Part shown: piece by piece, positions 1-7,349 of the stretch | Position numbering within the stretch: position 1 is the first letter of the stretch | How the letters are laid out: every line of letters starts with the position of its first letter | DNA from: an uncultured Bacillota bacterium | Lineage (GTDB): Bacteria; Bacillota; Clostridia; Lachnospirales; CAG-274 | Reading direction: 5' to 3' | Assembly (NCBI GenBank): GCA_958426775.1 | Contig: CATZZP010000021.1 | Coordinates: 1-32,632 of the forward strand | DNA length: 32,632 nt | Notes under the pieces: model-generated | Seen by the model: the letters and a program-made list of their open reading frames with translations, nothing else | What the model was told of the DNA's origin: nothing | The model's database searches: none | Position numbers and translations under genes: made by a program

Positions 1-24
1 ATTTTATTATAATACATGACTTAG

Positions 25-54
25 TTTTTTGTCCACTTTTTTAGTATAGCACCA
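25..54. mobile_element. Possible IS3-family terminal inverted repeat (right end)
   Basis: The stretch TGTCCACTTTTTTAGTATAG followed by CACCA resembles the outer end of IS3/IS150-group elements, whose ends often carry a GTCYACTT or AAGTRGAC block and finish in CA. A Clp-like coding tail begins directly after it, and the same frame is closed just upstream by stops at 10-12 and 22-24. Only about 50 bases of the putative element lie in the window, so this is inference from a remembered pattern. Confidence 0.25.
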
Positions 55-132
55 GATATACTTGCAGGCAAGTTTGATAAAGGTGCAAATGTAACAATTG
101 ACTATACAGAGGATAAGTTTATAACCCGATAA
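55..132 (+). pseudogene. C-terminal remnant of a Clp-type AAA+ ATPase
   Basis: The frame reads DILAGKFDKGANVTIDYTED, then KFITR and a TAA stop at 130-132. This resembles the last strand region of ClpA/ClpB/ClpC-type chaperones, where a short 'll.G.f..G..v.vdy' segment closes the C-terminal domain. The frame cannot be extended left past the TAG at 22-24, so the body of the gene is absent or displaced, possibly by an insertion at about position 54. A terminator hairpin follows five bases after the stop, as expected for a true gene end. The match is short, so another protein family cannot be excluded. Confidence 0.4.
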
Positions 133-136
133 ATTG

Positions 137-170
137 AAACTACCACTGAATTTCAGTGGTAGTTTTTTTA
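137..170 (+). terminator. Intrinsic terminator after the Clp-like remnant
   Basis: A 14-bp inverted repeat (137-150 with 152-165, core ACTACCACTGAA / TTCAGTGGTAGT) is followed by a T-run at 163-169. It sits between the + strand Clp-like tail and the 3' end of addB on the minus strand. The T-tract is on the + side, so it mainly serves the + strand unit. Confidence 0.85.
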
Positions 171-3100
171 ATCCTTGTTTGCATTTATTGCAACGGTACG
201 TTGCTTGTCTTTTTTCCCGGAGCATAGCTCTAAACAGCAAATTGCCGAATATTTGCAATACTTACATGGATTGGTTTTTTCTAAAGGATAGGCATTAATA
301 GTACCTTTAGTAATTTCTTTGCCAATATCCGTTACAATTTTGACAGCACTGTTTCTTAAATCGTCAAATTCGTTCTCATGCATTAGTAAATAACTGGCTT
401 TTGTTCTTTTGTCGGTTATTTTTTTGCGTTCACTTTCGCTTAATGCATTAATTACGGTGTAGTTATCATCTTTAAGAGCAATACCTCCGCTTAAAAGGGT
501 AAGGTGTGTGTCCTGAGGAGATTTTTCATAAACAGGGTTACTTATTCTGTAATAGAAATAACCCCCGGGCTTGTATCCCGGATTGGATTTAGTATATGCC
601 TCAATATACAAGGGTAACTGTAATTGCACACCTAAATACATTTTTTCATTGTTAAATATAGTCTTATTTTTATCGCTTGTTTTATAATCTGTTATTTTAA
701 CGTAAATGTTGTTATCAGGTGATTTATATAAATCAACTCTGTCAATTGAGCCTGTAAGTACCAGTTTAAGACCATCATCAAGGTCATATACTAAGGGCGG
801 AAGGCTTTTATCTGAGGAAGGGCCAAAGGATACCTCGTAACCGCAAGGGACAAAGCCGTTTATATTTTGTGAGAAAGCTTTAATTGTTACATAAGCAGTG
901 TTTTTAAGTATATCGGAAACATATCTGCCGGTGGCTGAGGAATCGAGATAACCGTCATTAAATTCGGCAATACTGTTATTTATAATTTCATCAACAGTGT
1001 TTTTAATATAGTCATCATCAAGATTTTTCCAGGATTTTTTCTTTTCTGCCTTAATTGAAAATTGCTTTAAAACACTATGAAAAAGTGTTCCGTAGTGCAA
1101 GGCACTTGGCTCATATTCATCACGTTCATTAGCATTAAGACCATAACGCAGAAAGAACATATAAGGACATTCGGCAAAATCCTCCAGTCTGGAAATTCCC
1201 GATATAAAGGCATTATTTTCATCTAAATAAAGCTGTTTTGCAGTTTTCTCGGAAAGCCTTTCTTTAGTGGAGTCCTTGATGCTTAGCCATTTTTCTATTT
1301 GCTCCAGGCGTCTTTTGTAATATTTATTTTGTACTAAATAAGCATATACAGCTTTGTACACGGGGGCAATTTTCTTTTTATCATTGTTAATAGAAGCAAG
1401 GTGCTTTAATAAAAGCTCATAAGCTTGTTCCTCTGAATAAATTCCGCTTACATCCGATACAGTTGAAATTACATCCTCAGGTGTAATCTTGAATATATCA
1501 CATAAATCTGTAATTAACGGTGATTTTGAGTTGTTTTCGGTATTTATTTTATAGGATAAATAAAGCTTTTCAGAGGGCTTTGTAATGTATGAGTATATGT
1601 TAAACATATCCCTGTTAATAAGCCGCAGACTGTCACAGCTAAGCTCACAGCCCTCGGAAGCCAGTATTGCCTTATCCCTGTCAGATAAAATATTTGTATC
1701 AATACGGTGAGGCGGAATAACCCCTTCATTTACACCTAACATAAACAATGCCTTTATATTAGGCAGACGACTGCGATTAAATTCAGCTATAGTAACACTG
1801 TCGCAGGTTGGAGGAATAATTCCAAGGGTGGCATTTTGTAAACCTGTTTCAAGTATTTTACCGTAATCTGCAAATGATATTACATCATCTCCCATTATTT
1901 CACACATTTTACTGAAAATATTTCCTATAATGCTCCATATCTGTTTATGTATTCTTGCAGATACCTCGTCATTTTCTTCAATAGCGTGATTAATAAACTC
2001 AGTTAGAGTTTCCTGCACATTAAAATAATCAAAAAGCTTATAAACCTTTGCAGATATATCCTTTACGGTACTGCCTTTGCTACGTAGGGTTTTTATGTTT
2101 TCAAGCATATCACAGATATAACCTCTTATATCATTAAGGTCATTAAGCTGTTCCTTAAATTGAGAGGAAGGTATATATTCCCATTCATTAAACCATTTTT
2201 TGCCCTTTATACCACAGGCAATACAGTAATTTTCCGCAAGAGCAATTTCGTTGTACTTAAAGGTATTAAAGCCTGTTTTTAACATTCTGAAAACCTGAGA
2301 TGTACCGTAATTTGAATTAAGTATGGCAAAAAATGAACGTACAAGCTCTGTAAGAGGGTGAAAAAGAATATTGCTTTTAATGTCAGTAAAATATGGTATA
2401 TTATATTTCTCAAAAATATTTTTTAAAGGCAGATAATAGCTTTCAGAGCTTACAAGCACAGCAATATCACTACAGCGATAATGGTTTTCACGAAGTAAGC
2501 TGAGTATTTCTCCTGCTGTCTTATCAAGCTCTGCATCTATTGTAGCTGCGGAGTATATTTTAATATTTTTGCATTTTTTTGTATAGGGCTTTTTGTCGAA
2601 ATAATTGTAGGTTAGGTGTTCAATTTCAGGAGCTTTATTATGCCTTAGGTCATTGTCCGTATAAACTGTAGGCTCAATTTCTGCCTTTAAATTTTCAGCA
2701 ATATGCTTTATTTTGTTAATACTGTATTTTATATCGTAATAAGGGTCGAAGCTGTTGTAGGCAGAAAACACTTTGTCAGAGGAAGCGGTGAGGGCAATAT
2801 TAACCCTCGGACAAACCCTGATAAGGGCTTCTATTATTTTAAAATCCTGAGGATTAAAGCGTGTAAAGCTGTCAATCCAGACCTCGGTGTTGTTTAATAT
2901 GGTTGTTTGAGGTATTCGTTCTGCAAGTATGTCAAGTAAGGATTCTTTAGCAATGTAACGGGTATTGATATTTTCGTTAAAAGCAGAGAAAATTGTACCA
3001 ATATCATGAAGCTTATCTGCAAGACGCTTGTTCTTATTATCAAGCAGTCTTGATTTATCTAAAAGTAATTCAGGTGAAACGGAATACTGTATACACTCTG

Positions 3101-3479
3101 TAATTAAATCCGATATACTGTCAATAAAGCCCTGTTTTGTTGCACTTTTACCATAAAAAATAAGTGAATTGGTTTTTAAAAGGTCATTTATAATTTTACG
3201 TAGCAAAAGAGCCTTGCCGTTATCATCAAGTATTTTTTCATTGCCGGCTCCTGTTTTAAGTATTACACGGTGTGCAAGATGAATAAAGCTTAAAACATCG
3301 CTGTTCATCAATACATTATTGTTACTTTTAGCACATAAAATTCGCTCGGATTCAAGAGAATATTGTTCAGGTACAATGTAAACAGCCTGCCTTCCCTCAG
3401 AGGAGGCTTTAACAATCTCGTCAACACATAAGGTGCTTTTGCCGCTTCCCGGCTTGCCCAGTATAAATCGTAATTTCAT
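168..3479 (-). CDS. addB: ATP-dependent helicase/nuclease subunit B (AddB)
   Basis: The 1103-aa protein is the B subunit of the AddAB double-strand-break resection machine, which degrades DNA ends until it meets Chi and then feeds RecA-dependent repair. A Walker A motif (GKPGSGKST) lies at the extreme N-terminus. A RecB-type nuclease core is seen as GSIDRVDLY followed by ITDYKTSDK in the last quarter. Four cysteines expected to hold the AddB iron-sulfur cluster are present: one in FAECPYMFF and three in the C-terminal CKYCKYSAIC region. The start is the ATG at 3477-3479, which has AGGGGTG at good spacing; the GTG nine bases upstream falls inside that ribosome binding site. addA, usually directly downstream of addB, is not there; the gene ends at a terminator and the window edge. 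Confidence 0.95.
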   Translation of the reverse strand: MKLRFILGKPGSGKSTLCVDEIVKASSEGRQAVYIVPEQYSLESERILCAKSNNNVLMNSDVLSFIHLAHRVILKTGAGNEKILDDNGKALLLRKIINDLLKTNSLIFYGKSATKQGFIDSISDLITECIQYSVSPELLLDKSRLLDNKNKRLADKLHDIGTIFSAFNENINTRYIAKESLLDILAERIPQTTILNNTEVWIDSFTRFNPQDFKIIEALIRVCPRVNIALTASSDKVFSAYNSFDPYYDIKYSINKIKHIAENLKAEIEPTVYTDNDLRHNKAPEIEHLTYNYFDKKPYTKKCKNIKIYSAATIDAELDKTAGEILSLLRENHYRCSDIAVLVSSESYYLPLKNIFEKYNIPYFTDIKSNILFHPLTELVRSFFAILNSNYGTSQVFRMLKTGFNTFKYNEIALAENYCIACGIKGKKWFNEWEYIPSSQFKEQLNDLNDIRGYICDMLENIKTLRSKGSTVKDISAKVYKLFDYFNVQETLTEFINHAIEENDEVSARIHKQIWSIIGNIFSKMCEIMGDDVISFADYGKILETGLQNATLGIIPPTCDSVTIAEFNRSRLPNIKALFMLGVNEGVIPPHRIDTNILSDRDKAILASEGCELSCDSLRLINRDMFNIYSYITKPSEKLYLSYKINTENNSKSPLITDLCDIFKITPEDVISTVSDVSGIYSEEQAYELLLKHLASINNDKKKIAPVYKAVYAYLVQNKYYKRRLEQIEKWLSIKDSTKERLSEKTAKQLYLDENNAFISGISRLEDFAECPYMFFLRYGLNANERDEYEPSALHYGTLFHSVLKQFSIKAEKKKSWKNLDDDYIKNTVDEIINNSIAEFNDGYLDSSATGRYVSDILKNTAYVTIKAFSQNINGFVPCGYEVSFGPSSDKSLPPLVYDLDDGLKLVLTGSIDRVDLYKSPDNNIYVKITDYKTSDKNKTIFNNEKMYLGVQLQLPLYIEAYTKSNPGYKPGGYFYYRISNPVYEKSPQDTHLTLLSGGIALKDDNYTVINALSESERKKITDKRTKASYLLMHENEFDDLRNSAVKIVTDIGKEITKGTINAYPLEKTNPCKYCKYSAICCLELCSGKKDKQRTVAINANKD

Positions 3480-3510
3480 TTGTATCACCCCTGAAAAAAT
3501 CTACAGCTAT

Positions 3511-3539
3511 ATTATAGCATAAAATAATGATTTGGTTAA
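3511..3539 (-). promoter_or_regulatory. Promoter of addB (extended -10)
   Basis: On the minus strand a TGCTATAAT extended -10 (TATAAT at 3511-3516) lies 17 bases from a weak -35 TTAACC (3534-3539). It is about 30 bases upstream of the addB start. Confidence 0.5.
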
Positions 3540-3574
3540 TATATTATTTAAAAAAGTAATCGGGAGGGAAAGTT

Positions 3575-3985
3575 TTGGGTACAAAAATATTTGTTGTACG
3601 TCTAAAGACAATAATTAAGTTTGTATTGGCAGCAGTGTGCATAGTTGGTGCTATAGCAATTCTGGCGTTCATGATGTTAAAAGGAGAAAGCAAGCCTACA
3701 TACTCTCCGGGTACGTACAGTGCAGAGATTGTACTTCATTCAAATCCGGTAAGCGTACAGGTTACTGTAGATAAACATAATATACTGGCTATAGAAATGC
3801 TTAATATGGGTGAAACCGAAGCGGTATTTTATCCTGTATTTGAGCAAAGCTTTGAGGACATAGCACAACAGGTTATTTCTTTGCAGTCAACTCAACAGGT
3901 ACAGCTTACAGAGGATAATGCGGTAACAGGAGGTATAATACTTGACGCTGTTGATACTGCTCTTGCTGCAGCTGCCAAAAAATAA
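3575..3985 (+). CDS. Small membrane-anchored protein with FMN-binding-like extracellular domain
   Basis: The 136-aa product has a single N-terminal hydrophobic anchor (about residues 12-34, IIKFVLAAVCIVGAIAILAF) with basic residues before it, then a compact extracytoplasmic domain. That domain begins PGTYSAEI, continues with a V.VTVD..ILAIEML strand pattern, and ends VTGGIILDAVDTALAAA. The layout resembles the FMN-binding (RnfG/NqrC-like) fold, whose members share a 'G.Y...V.VTV....I..V......T..........I...Q...VD.VSGAT.TS..i..AV..AL' pattern, but the SGAT flavinylation-type Thr motif is here TGGI. Covalent flavin binding is therefore doubtful. It starts at TTG with GGGAGG nine bases upstream and stands alone between divergent addB and the tRNA gene. 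The specific role is unknown. Confidence 0.6.
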   Translation: MGTKIFVVRLKTIIKFVLAAVCIVGAIAILAFMMLKGESKPTYSPGTYSAEIVLHSNPVSVQVTVDKHNILAIEMLNMGETEAVFYPVFEQSFEDIAQQVISLQSTQQVQLTEDNAVTGGIILDAVDTALAAAAKK

Positions 3986-4006
3986 TTAAAATTTACTGTT
4001 AATCCC

Positions 4007-4035
4007 TTGACACATATAGTGAAATGTAGTAATAT
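4007..4035 (+). promoter_or_regulatory. Promoter of tRNA-Pro
   Basis: A perfect -35 TTGACA (4007-4012), a 17-base spacer, and -10 TAATAT (4030-4035) lie 36 bases upstream of the tRNA, so the tRNA has a dedicated strong promoter. Confidence 0.85.
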
Positions 4036-4041
4036 ATTAAA

Positions 4042-4066
4042 TGCACTTGACTTTCAGTTAAGTGCA
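4042..4066 (+). other. Leader hairpin between promoter and tRNA
   Basis: TGCACTTGACT (4042-4052) pairs with AGTTAAGTGCA (4056-4066), 11 bp with one G-U pair around a three-base loop. It lies at the expected transcription start and ends four bases before the mature tRNA. It could guide 5'-leader processing or affect transcript release; the function is inferred. Confidence 0.5.
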
Positions 4067-4070
4067 ATAA

Positions 4071-4144
4071 CGGGGCGTGGCGTAGCTTGGTAGCGCGCTT
4101 GAATGGGGTTCAAGAGGTCGCAAGTTCAAATCTTGTCGCCCCGA
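4071..4144 (+). tRNA. tRNA-Pro (anticodon GGG)
   Basis: The cloverleaf is complete: acceptor CGGGGCG (4071-4077) with CGCCCCG (4137-4143), a D arm GCG...CGC, anticodon stem CTTGA/TCAAG around the loop ATGGGGT, and a T arm GCAAG-TTCAAAT-CTTGT. The anticodon GGG (4105-4107) reads the proline codons CCC and CCU. The C1-G72 pair is the usual identity element of bacterial tRNA-Pro. The discriminator is A, and the CCA end is not encoded. Confidence 0.97.
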
Positions 4145-4148
4145 TTTC

Positions 4149-4177
4149 AAGGCTGTAGTATATCTACAGCTTTTTTT
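4149..4177 (+). terminator. Intrinsic terminator of the tRNA unit
   Basis: GCTGTAG (4152-4158) pairs with CTACAGC (4164-4170) and is followed by seven T residues; AAG/TTT pairs extend the stem. It starts five bases after the tRNA, making the tRNA a monocistronic unit. Confidence 0.9.
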
Positions 4178-4178
4178 A

Positions 4179-4207
4179 TTGAAAAATACGCATAAATGAG
4201 TTATAAT
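4179..4207 (+). promoter_or_regulatory. Promoter of the zinc-ribbon protein gene
   Basis: -35 TTGAAA (4179-4184), a 17-base spacer, and a perfect -10 TATAAT (4202-4207), immediately after the tRNA terminator and 45 bases before the ATG at 4252. Confidence 0.8.
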
Positions 4208-4251
4208 ATATATAAATTAAGACATAACTATTCTATTAAGGGGGTATGTTT

Positions 4252-4989
4252 ATGTACACATTTGAGTTTGTTATGCATAAAAGAGATAATGAGGCAGAGG
4301 CACTTAAGGCATTTAAGGCATATACCTCTGCTCTTGAGCTAAACGGACAGATTTTAAGACGCCACAGAAGCTATACAAGTATAGGCGATACTATTGAAAT
4401 GCGAGTTGTTGCCCCTGAAAGCACGTCTTTTAATGAGGAAAATGAAAATTTAATTGTGCAAAGTGCAAAGGCTGAATTTGAAAAAATTTACGGCGATAGT
4501 GTAATATGGAATTGTATAGGTGAAAACCGAAATGTAATGGGTAGCTGTGAGTGTAATAAAAGCAAATACTACATACTAAGGGGCAATATAAAGGATACGG
4601 TTTCCCCTGTATTATGCGGATATTGCGGGAAAAGCGTGCCTCTTTATACCTTACCCAGAAACTATAGCCGAGAAGAGTATTATGACATTTTAGAGTGGCA
4701 GAGAGCATATAATGATTTACACGACCTTTTTAAGCAGGGGCTTGATGAAAGATATGCTTACGAAATGCTCAACAAGGCAAACAGCAGTCTTAATGTAGAG
4801 GGTAGACGTATAGCAAAGGCACTTAAGGAAAAAACAGGTGTGCCTGTATACTATCATATGTTCAAGTACTACGGTAAAAACAAAAATGAATGCCCTATTT
4901 GCGGGGAAAAATGGGAAAATAACGATAAAGAATATAATGTAGGCTATATTTGTCACAGATGTATGCTTGTATCAAACGATACGGAATAA
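4252..4989 (+). CDS. Zinc-ribbon-containing protein (DUF2310-like)
   Basis: The 245-aa protein has an N-terminal alpha/beta part without recognised motifs and several CxxC-type pairs: CEC near residue 97, CGYCGK near residue 122, and a C-terminal ribbon with CPICGE and CHRCM. This resembles the DUF2310 group, annotated as 'Zn-ribbon-containing, possibly nucleic-acid-binding'. The central segment (GLDERYAYEMLNKANSSLN) is helical and polar, and there is no signal peptide, so it should be cytoplasmic. I chose the ATG at 4252 because AAGGGGG ends seven bases before it; the in-frame ATG at 4246 is only one base from that site. It is monocistronic, with its own promoter and a terminator. The biological role is unknown. 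Confidence 0.6.
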   Translation: MYTFEFVMHKRDNEAEALKAFKAYTSALELNGQILRRHRSYTSIGDTIEMRVVAPESTSFNEENENLIVQSAKAEFEKIYGDSVIWNCIGENRNVMGSCECNKSKYYILRGNIKDTVSPVLCGYCGKSVPLYTLPRNYSREEYYDILEWQRAYNDLHDLFKQGLDERYAYEMLNKANSSLNVEGRRIAKALKEKTGVPVYYHMFKYYGKNKNECPICGEKWENNDKEYNVGYICHRCMLVSNDTE

Positions 4990-4994
4990 AATTT

Positions 4995-5029
4995 AAGCCT
5001 TGGGTTAAATACTAACTCAAGGCTTTTTT
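4995..5029 (+). terminator. Intrinsic terminator after the zinc-ribbon gene
   Basis: AAGCCTTGGGTTA (4995-5007) pairs with TAACTCAAGGCTT (5013-5025) with one G-U pair, followed by T residues. It sits between convergent genes and could also slow minus-strand transcription from bioY, but the minus side has a poorer T-tract. Confidence 0.85.
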
Positions 5030-5035
5030 AGTGTG

Positions 5036-5575
5036 TTAATCAGCATTAATTCTGACTCTGCTTGCAATTACGGGACCAATAAAGGCACTTAAAATAACCT
5101 TAGCAAGGTCTATGGCTAAAAAGGGAACAACACATACCGTAAAGGCATACCATAGGGTGGTTTTTTGCAGAAAAGCAAACCAAAGCACTGCAATTGCGTG
5201 TGCAACAAAGATAGACAGGTATATACCTATAATCTGAATTATTTTATTCTTTGGGAATTTTTCAATAATAATTCCCGAAAGGGCGGCAGTTATAAAAAAG
5301 CCGACAATCCAGCCTCCGGTAGGACCCACAAGCTTTGATAAACCTCCTGAAAAGCCCGAAAATACAGGTAAGCCGAAAACACCTAACATAAAATATATAA
5401 AATAGCTCCATATTGCACCTCTTGTGCCGAGTATGTAGGCTGAAAAGTATATAACAAGGTTTGTTAAGGATATTGGTATTATACCTATTTGCAGTGACAT
5501 AGGGCAGAGTATACACATTACAGCTGTCATTAGGGCATAGGCGGTCATTTTTTTAGTAGTAAGCTTTTTATTCAT
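5036..5575 (-). CDS. bioY: Biotin transporter BioY (ECF S-component)
   Basis: The 179-aa, roughly six-helix membrane protein is the substrate-binding component of an energy-coupling-factor transporter that imports biotin. Diagnostic are the GLPVFSGFSGGLSKLVGPTGG segment (family pattern with GPTGG near residue 85) and the N-terminal MTAVMCILCPMSL region. An AGGAG site lies eight bases before the ATG. The shared EcfA/EcfT module is not nearby, so BioY either borrows a housekeeping one or works alone. The upstream region has a consensus promoter overlapped by two BirA-like operators, so it should be repressed when biotin is plentiful. No biotin synthesis gene is adjacent, which suggests salvage. 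Confidence 0.93.
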   Translation of the reverse strand: MNKKLTTKKMTAYALMTAVMCILCPMSLQIGIIPISLTNLVIYFSAYILGTRGAIWSYFIYFMLGVFGLPVFSGFSGGLSKLVGPTGGWIVGFFITAALSGIIIEKFPKNKIIQIIGIYLSIFVAHAIAVLWFAFLQKTTLWYAFTVCVVPFLAIDLAKVILSAFIGPVIASRVRINAD

Positions 5576-5598
5576 GGTAATCTCCTGTATTTAGTTAA

Positions 5599-5631
5599 TT
5601 GTAAACATAGTTAATTTAACGCGGTTTACAT
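5599..5631 (-). promoter_or_regulatory. BirA-type biotin operator 1 (downstream of -10)
   Basis: TTGTAAACA (5599-5607), 15 bases, GGTTTACAT (5623-5631). The inverted halves and spacing match the Firmicutes BirA operator architecture (TTGTWAACN / NGTTWACAA with 14-16 bases between). It lies between the -10 and the bioY ribosome binding site. Confidence 0.7.
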
Positions 5632-5641
5632 TATGCTGTAT

Positions 5642-5670
5642 ATTGTAGCATTAAAAACGAGGATTGTCAA
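5642..5670 (-). promoter_or_regulatory. Promoter of bioY
   Basis: On the minus strand, TTGACA (complement of 5665-5670), 17 bases, TACAAT (complement of 5642-5647). The -35 lies inside BirA operator 2. Confidence 0.8.
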
Positions 5671-5695
5671 CCGTAAACTTGAATTTAGTTTACAA
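5664..5695 (-). promoter_or_regulatory. BirA-type biotin operator 2 (overlaps -35)
   Basis: TTGTCAACC (5664-5672), 14 bases, AGTTTACAA (5687-5695). One half has a single mismatch to the other. It covers the -35 box, a placement suited to direct repression by biotinoyl-AMP-bound BirA. Confidence 0.7.
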
Positions 5696-5700
5696 TTGTA

Positions 5701-5738
5701 AAAAATAAAAACCTCCGGCTGATTAACAGCACGAAGGT
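5701..5738 (-). terminator. Intrinsic terminator of the NUDIX/acidic protein operon
   Basis: Read on minus, ACCTTCGTGCTG pairs with CAGCCGGAGGT (stem with one bulge) and runs into TTTTTATTTTT (5701-5710). It ends the minus-strand unit 6522-5758 before the bioY promoter region. Confidence 0.75.
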
Positions 5739-5757
5739 CGTTTAATGCTTAATGCTA

Positions 5758-6048
5758 CTATTCGGTGTCCTCGCTGTCCTCAAAGTCAAGTGCGTGATAG
5801 TCCTCCTGAATATCATCATCCTCGTCTTCATCAGCATAGTCACTATAGTCAAACTCATCGTAGTCATCGTCAAAGTCTGCATAGTCACCCCAAGTCATCT
5901 TGTCCTTAAGCTTAAGTACAAGTATTACGGTAACAAGTACAATAACTGCAATACCTGCTACAACAAGCACTATTGTTCTGATGTTGTTTTTCTTTTCAAG
6001 TCGGTGCATAAAGCTCCTTACTTCATCAATACTGAAATCATTTCTCAT
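5758..6048 (-). CDS. Small membrane protein with acidic Asp/Glu/Tyr tail
   Basis: The 96-aa product has a short N-terminal helix (SIDEVRSFMHRLEKKNNIRT), one transmembrane segment (about residues 24-46, IVLVVAGIAVIVLVTVILVL), and a C-terminal half almost entirely Asp, Glu and Tyr (for example DFDDDYDEFDYSDYADEDED). With the positive-inside rule the basic KLKDK after the helix leaves orientation ambiguous. AGGAGG lies well placed before the ATG, and the gene follows the NUDIX gene by 36 bases with no promoter between, so it is the second gene of that operon. I do not recognise a family; such acidic tails often bind cations or basic partners, but that is speculation. Confidence 0.75.
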   Translation of the reverse strand: MRNDFSIDEVRSFMHRLEKKNNIRTIVLVVAGIAVIVLVTVILVLKLKDKMTWGDYADFDDDYDEFDYSDYADEDEDDDIQEDYHALDFEDSEDTE

Positions 6049-6084
6049 AATAATAACCTCCTGTTATTTTTAGTGAACGGATAA

Positions 6085-6522
6085 TCAGGCATTATTAGTC
6101 CTGTTCATATAGTCATTATATTCGGCATAGGCACGACGCATTATTTGTTTTTCGTCATGGAATTTAAGCAAATAAAATGCCTCGTGTTGCTTATAAAAGC
6201 CGGCATCTGCAAAAAACTCCTCAGCCTGAGGCTTGCAGTCGAAGGATTTAGCTATCATAAGATACCAATGTACTGTTTTATTTACAATATCGTTACTCCC
6301 CCGGAAGGTATACTGTGTTTTACCGATGTATTTAATTATTTCGGCGTCAACGTTTGTTTCCTCCTTTACTTCCCTTAGGGCGGTTTGCTTAAAGGTTTCG
6401 CCGTTTTCAACGGTACCCTTAGGCATTACCCAACCCATATAACGTCCGTTTTGGTTTTTATAAAGCAACAGAACCTTGCCCTCATGGATAACAACTCCGC
6501 CACAGCTGACTGCTTCAATCAT
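6085..6522 (-). CDS. NUDIX hydrolase
   Basis: The 145-aa protein carries the NUDIX box: G(x5)E(x7)REVKEETNV at about residues 37-59. Family members hydrolyse nucleoside diphosphates linked to another moiety, such as Ap4A, ADP-ribose or oxidised dNTPs, using Mg2+ held by the REVxEE glutamates. The consensus glycine near the end of the box is Asn here, while the catalytic glutamates are intact. The MPKGTVENGE segment and single-domain size are most like Ap4A/(di)nucleoside polyphosphate hydrolases, but substrate cannot be fixed. I start at the ATG at 6520-6522, which has GGAGG seven bases upstream; the open frame continues to 6567 without such a site. It has a strong promoter and leads the operon with the acidic membrane protein. 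Confidence 0.88.
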   Translation of the reverse strand: MIEAVSCGGVVIHEGKVLLLYKNQNGRYMGWVMPKGTVENGETFKQTALREVKEETNVDAEIIKYIGKTQYTFRGSNDIVNKTVHWYLMIAKSFDCKPQAEEFFADAGFYKQHEAFYLLKFHDEKQIMRRAYAEYNDYMNRTNNA

Positions 6523-6583
6523 GGCAAAACCTCCGATTCTGTTAAAAAGTGACAGTTTAACTGCCAAAACATATATTGAATAT

Positions 6584-6612
6584 ATTATACACCTATTTAA
6601 AAATTATTTCAA
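6584..6612 (-). promoter_or_regulatory. Promoter of the NUDIX operon
   Basis: On minus, TTGAAA (complement of 6607-6612), 17 bases, TATAAT (complement of 6584-6589). A small palindrome CAGTTTAACTG (6553-6563) lies in the untranslated leader. Confidence 0.8.
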
Positions 6613-6614
6613 CT

Positions 6615-6632
6615 GAAAAAGCAAATTTTGCT
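6615..6632 (-). terminator. Weak terminator-like hairpin after prsW
   Basis: On minus, a short AGCAA/TTGCT stem (6620-6632) is followed by TTTTT (6615-6619). It is just downstream of the dnaD-dnaI-prsW unit and abuts the NUDIX -35 box. The stem is only five base pairs. Confidence 0.35.
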
Positions 6633-6642
6633 AAAAAATAAA

Positions 6643-7308
6643 TTAAATAAAGGGTGCGCTTTGTATATGTTTATTGATTAGCTGTGCTGATTTTATCCAT
6701 AAATAGGATATAAAGGCAAAGAAAGGGATAAAAAACAGAGGCGATTTAATAAAAATAATAAAGTCATATATGCCATGTAATATATAAGGGCATAAAAAGG
6801 CATAAAGCATATAAAGCTTATTGTCCTTAAATATGCCTATAGAAAAAAGATACCCCATAAATACACCGAATATTCCATGACCGGGCAAGGAAAATATTGC
6901 CCTTGCAAGGGCGGTTGTATATCCGCCCAGCTGTGGGTTAAATACATAAAATATATTCTCAATCAGTGCAAAGCCAAGGGAGATAAATACAGCATAAACA
7001 ATACCGTCTACAGGCTCGTTCAGGTTACTGTTAAACCTTAAGAGCATATACAAAACCAAAAATTTAAACCCCTCTTCTACAGGGGAAATTGCAATAAAGC
7101 TCATGTAAAAAGCATAATAAAAATTGCTGTCAGTATTAAGCCTGTTTATAATATATACCTCACAGGGAATAATTACGCAGGTTAAAAGAGTGCCGTAAAA
7201 AAGAGAGAGTGCAAGTAAATAAAAAGGCTCCTTTTCATATTTATCAATCTTATAAATAAAGGCACACAATAAAATTGCAGGAGCTACAGCACAAAATAAC
7301 AAAAGCAT
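6643..7308 (-). CDS. PrsW-family intramembrane metalloprotease
   Basis: The 221-aa polytopic membrane protein belongs to the PrsW/CAAX-protease-like glutamic-type intramembrane proteases. Seen motifs are SPVEEGFKFL (the EExxK core), FALIENIFYV, PGHGIFGVFMGY and HGIYDF, which supply the conserved glutamate and histidine residues in successive helices. PrsW itself cleaves the anti-sigma factor RsiW in Bacillus, but family members have varied substrates and no sigma/anti-sigma pair is adjacent. The gene lies 41 bases after dnaI and is probably the last gene of that operon. The ribosome binding site (AAGGA) is weak. Confidence 0.85.
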   Translation of the reverse strand: MLLLFCAVAPAILLCAFIYKIDKYEKEPFYLLALSLFYGTLLTCVIIPCEVYIINRLNTDSNFYYAFYMSFIAISPVEEGFKFLVLYMLLRFNSNLNEPVDGIVYAVFISLGFALIENIFYVFNPQLGGYTTALARAIFSLPGHGIFGVFMGYLFSIGIFKDNKLYMLYAFLCPYILHGIYDFIIFIKSPLFFIPFFAFISYLWIKSAQLINKHIQSAPFI

Positions 7309-7349
7309 ACCGAAAAATCCTTTTGTTTTTCAGTATGCCTCAAATTAAA

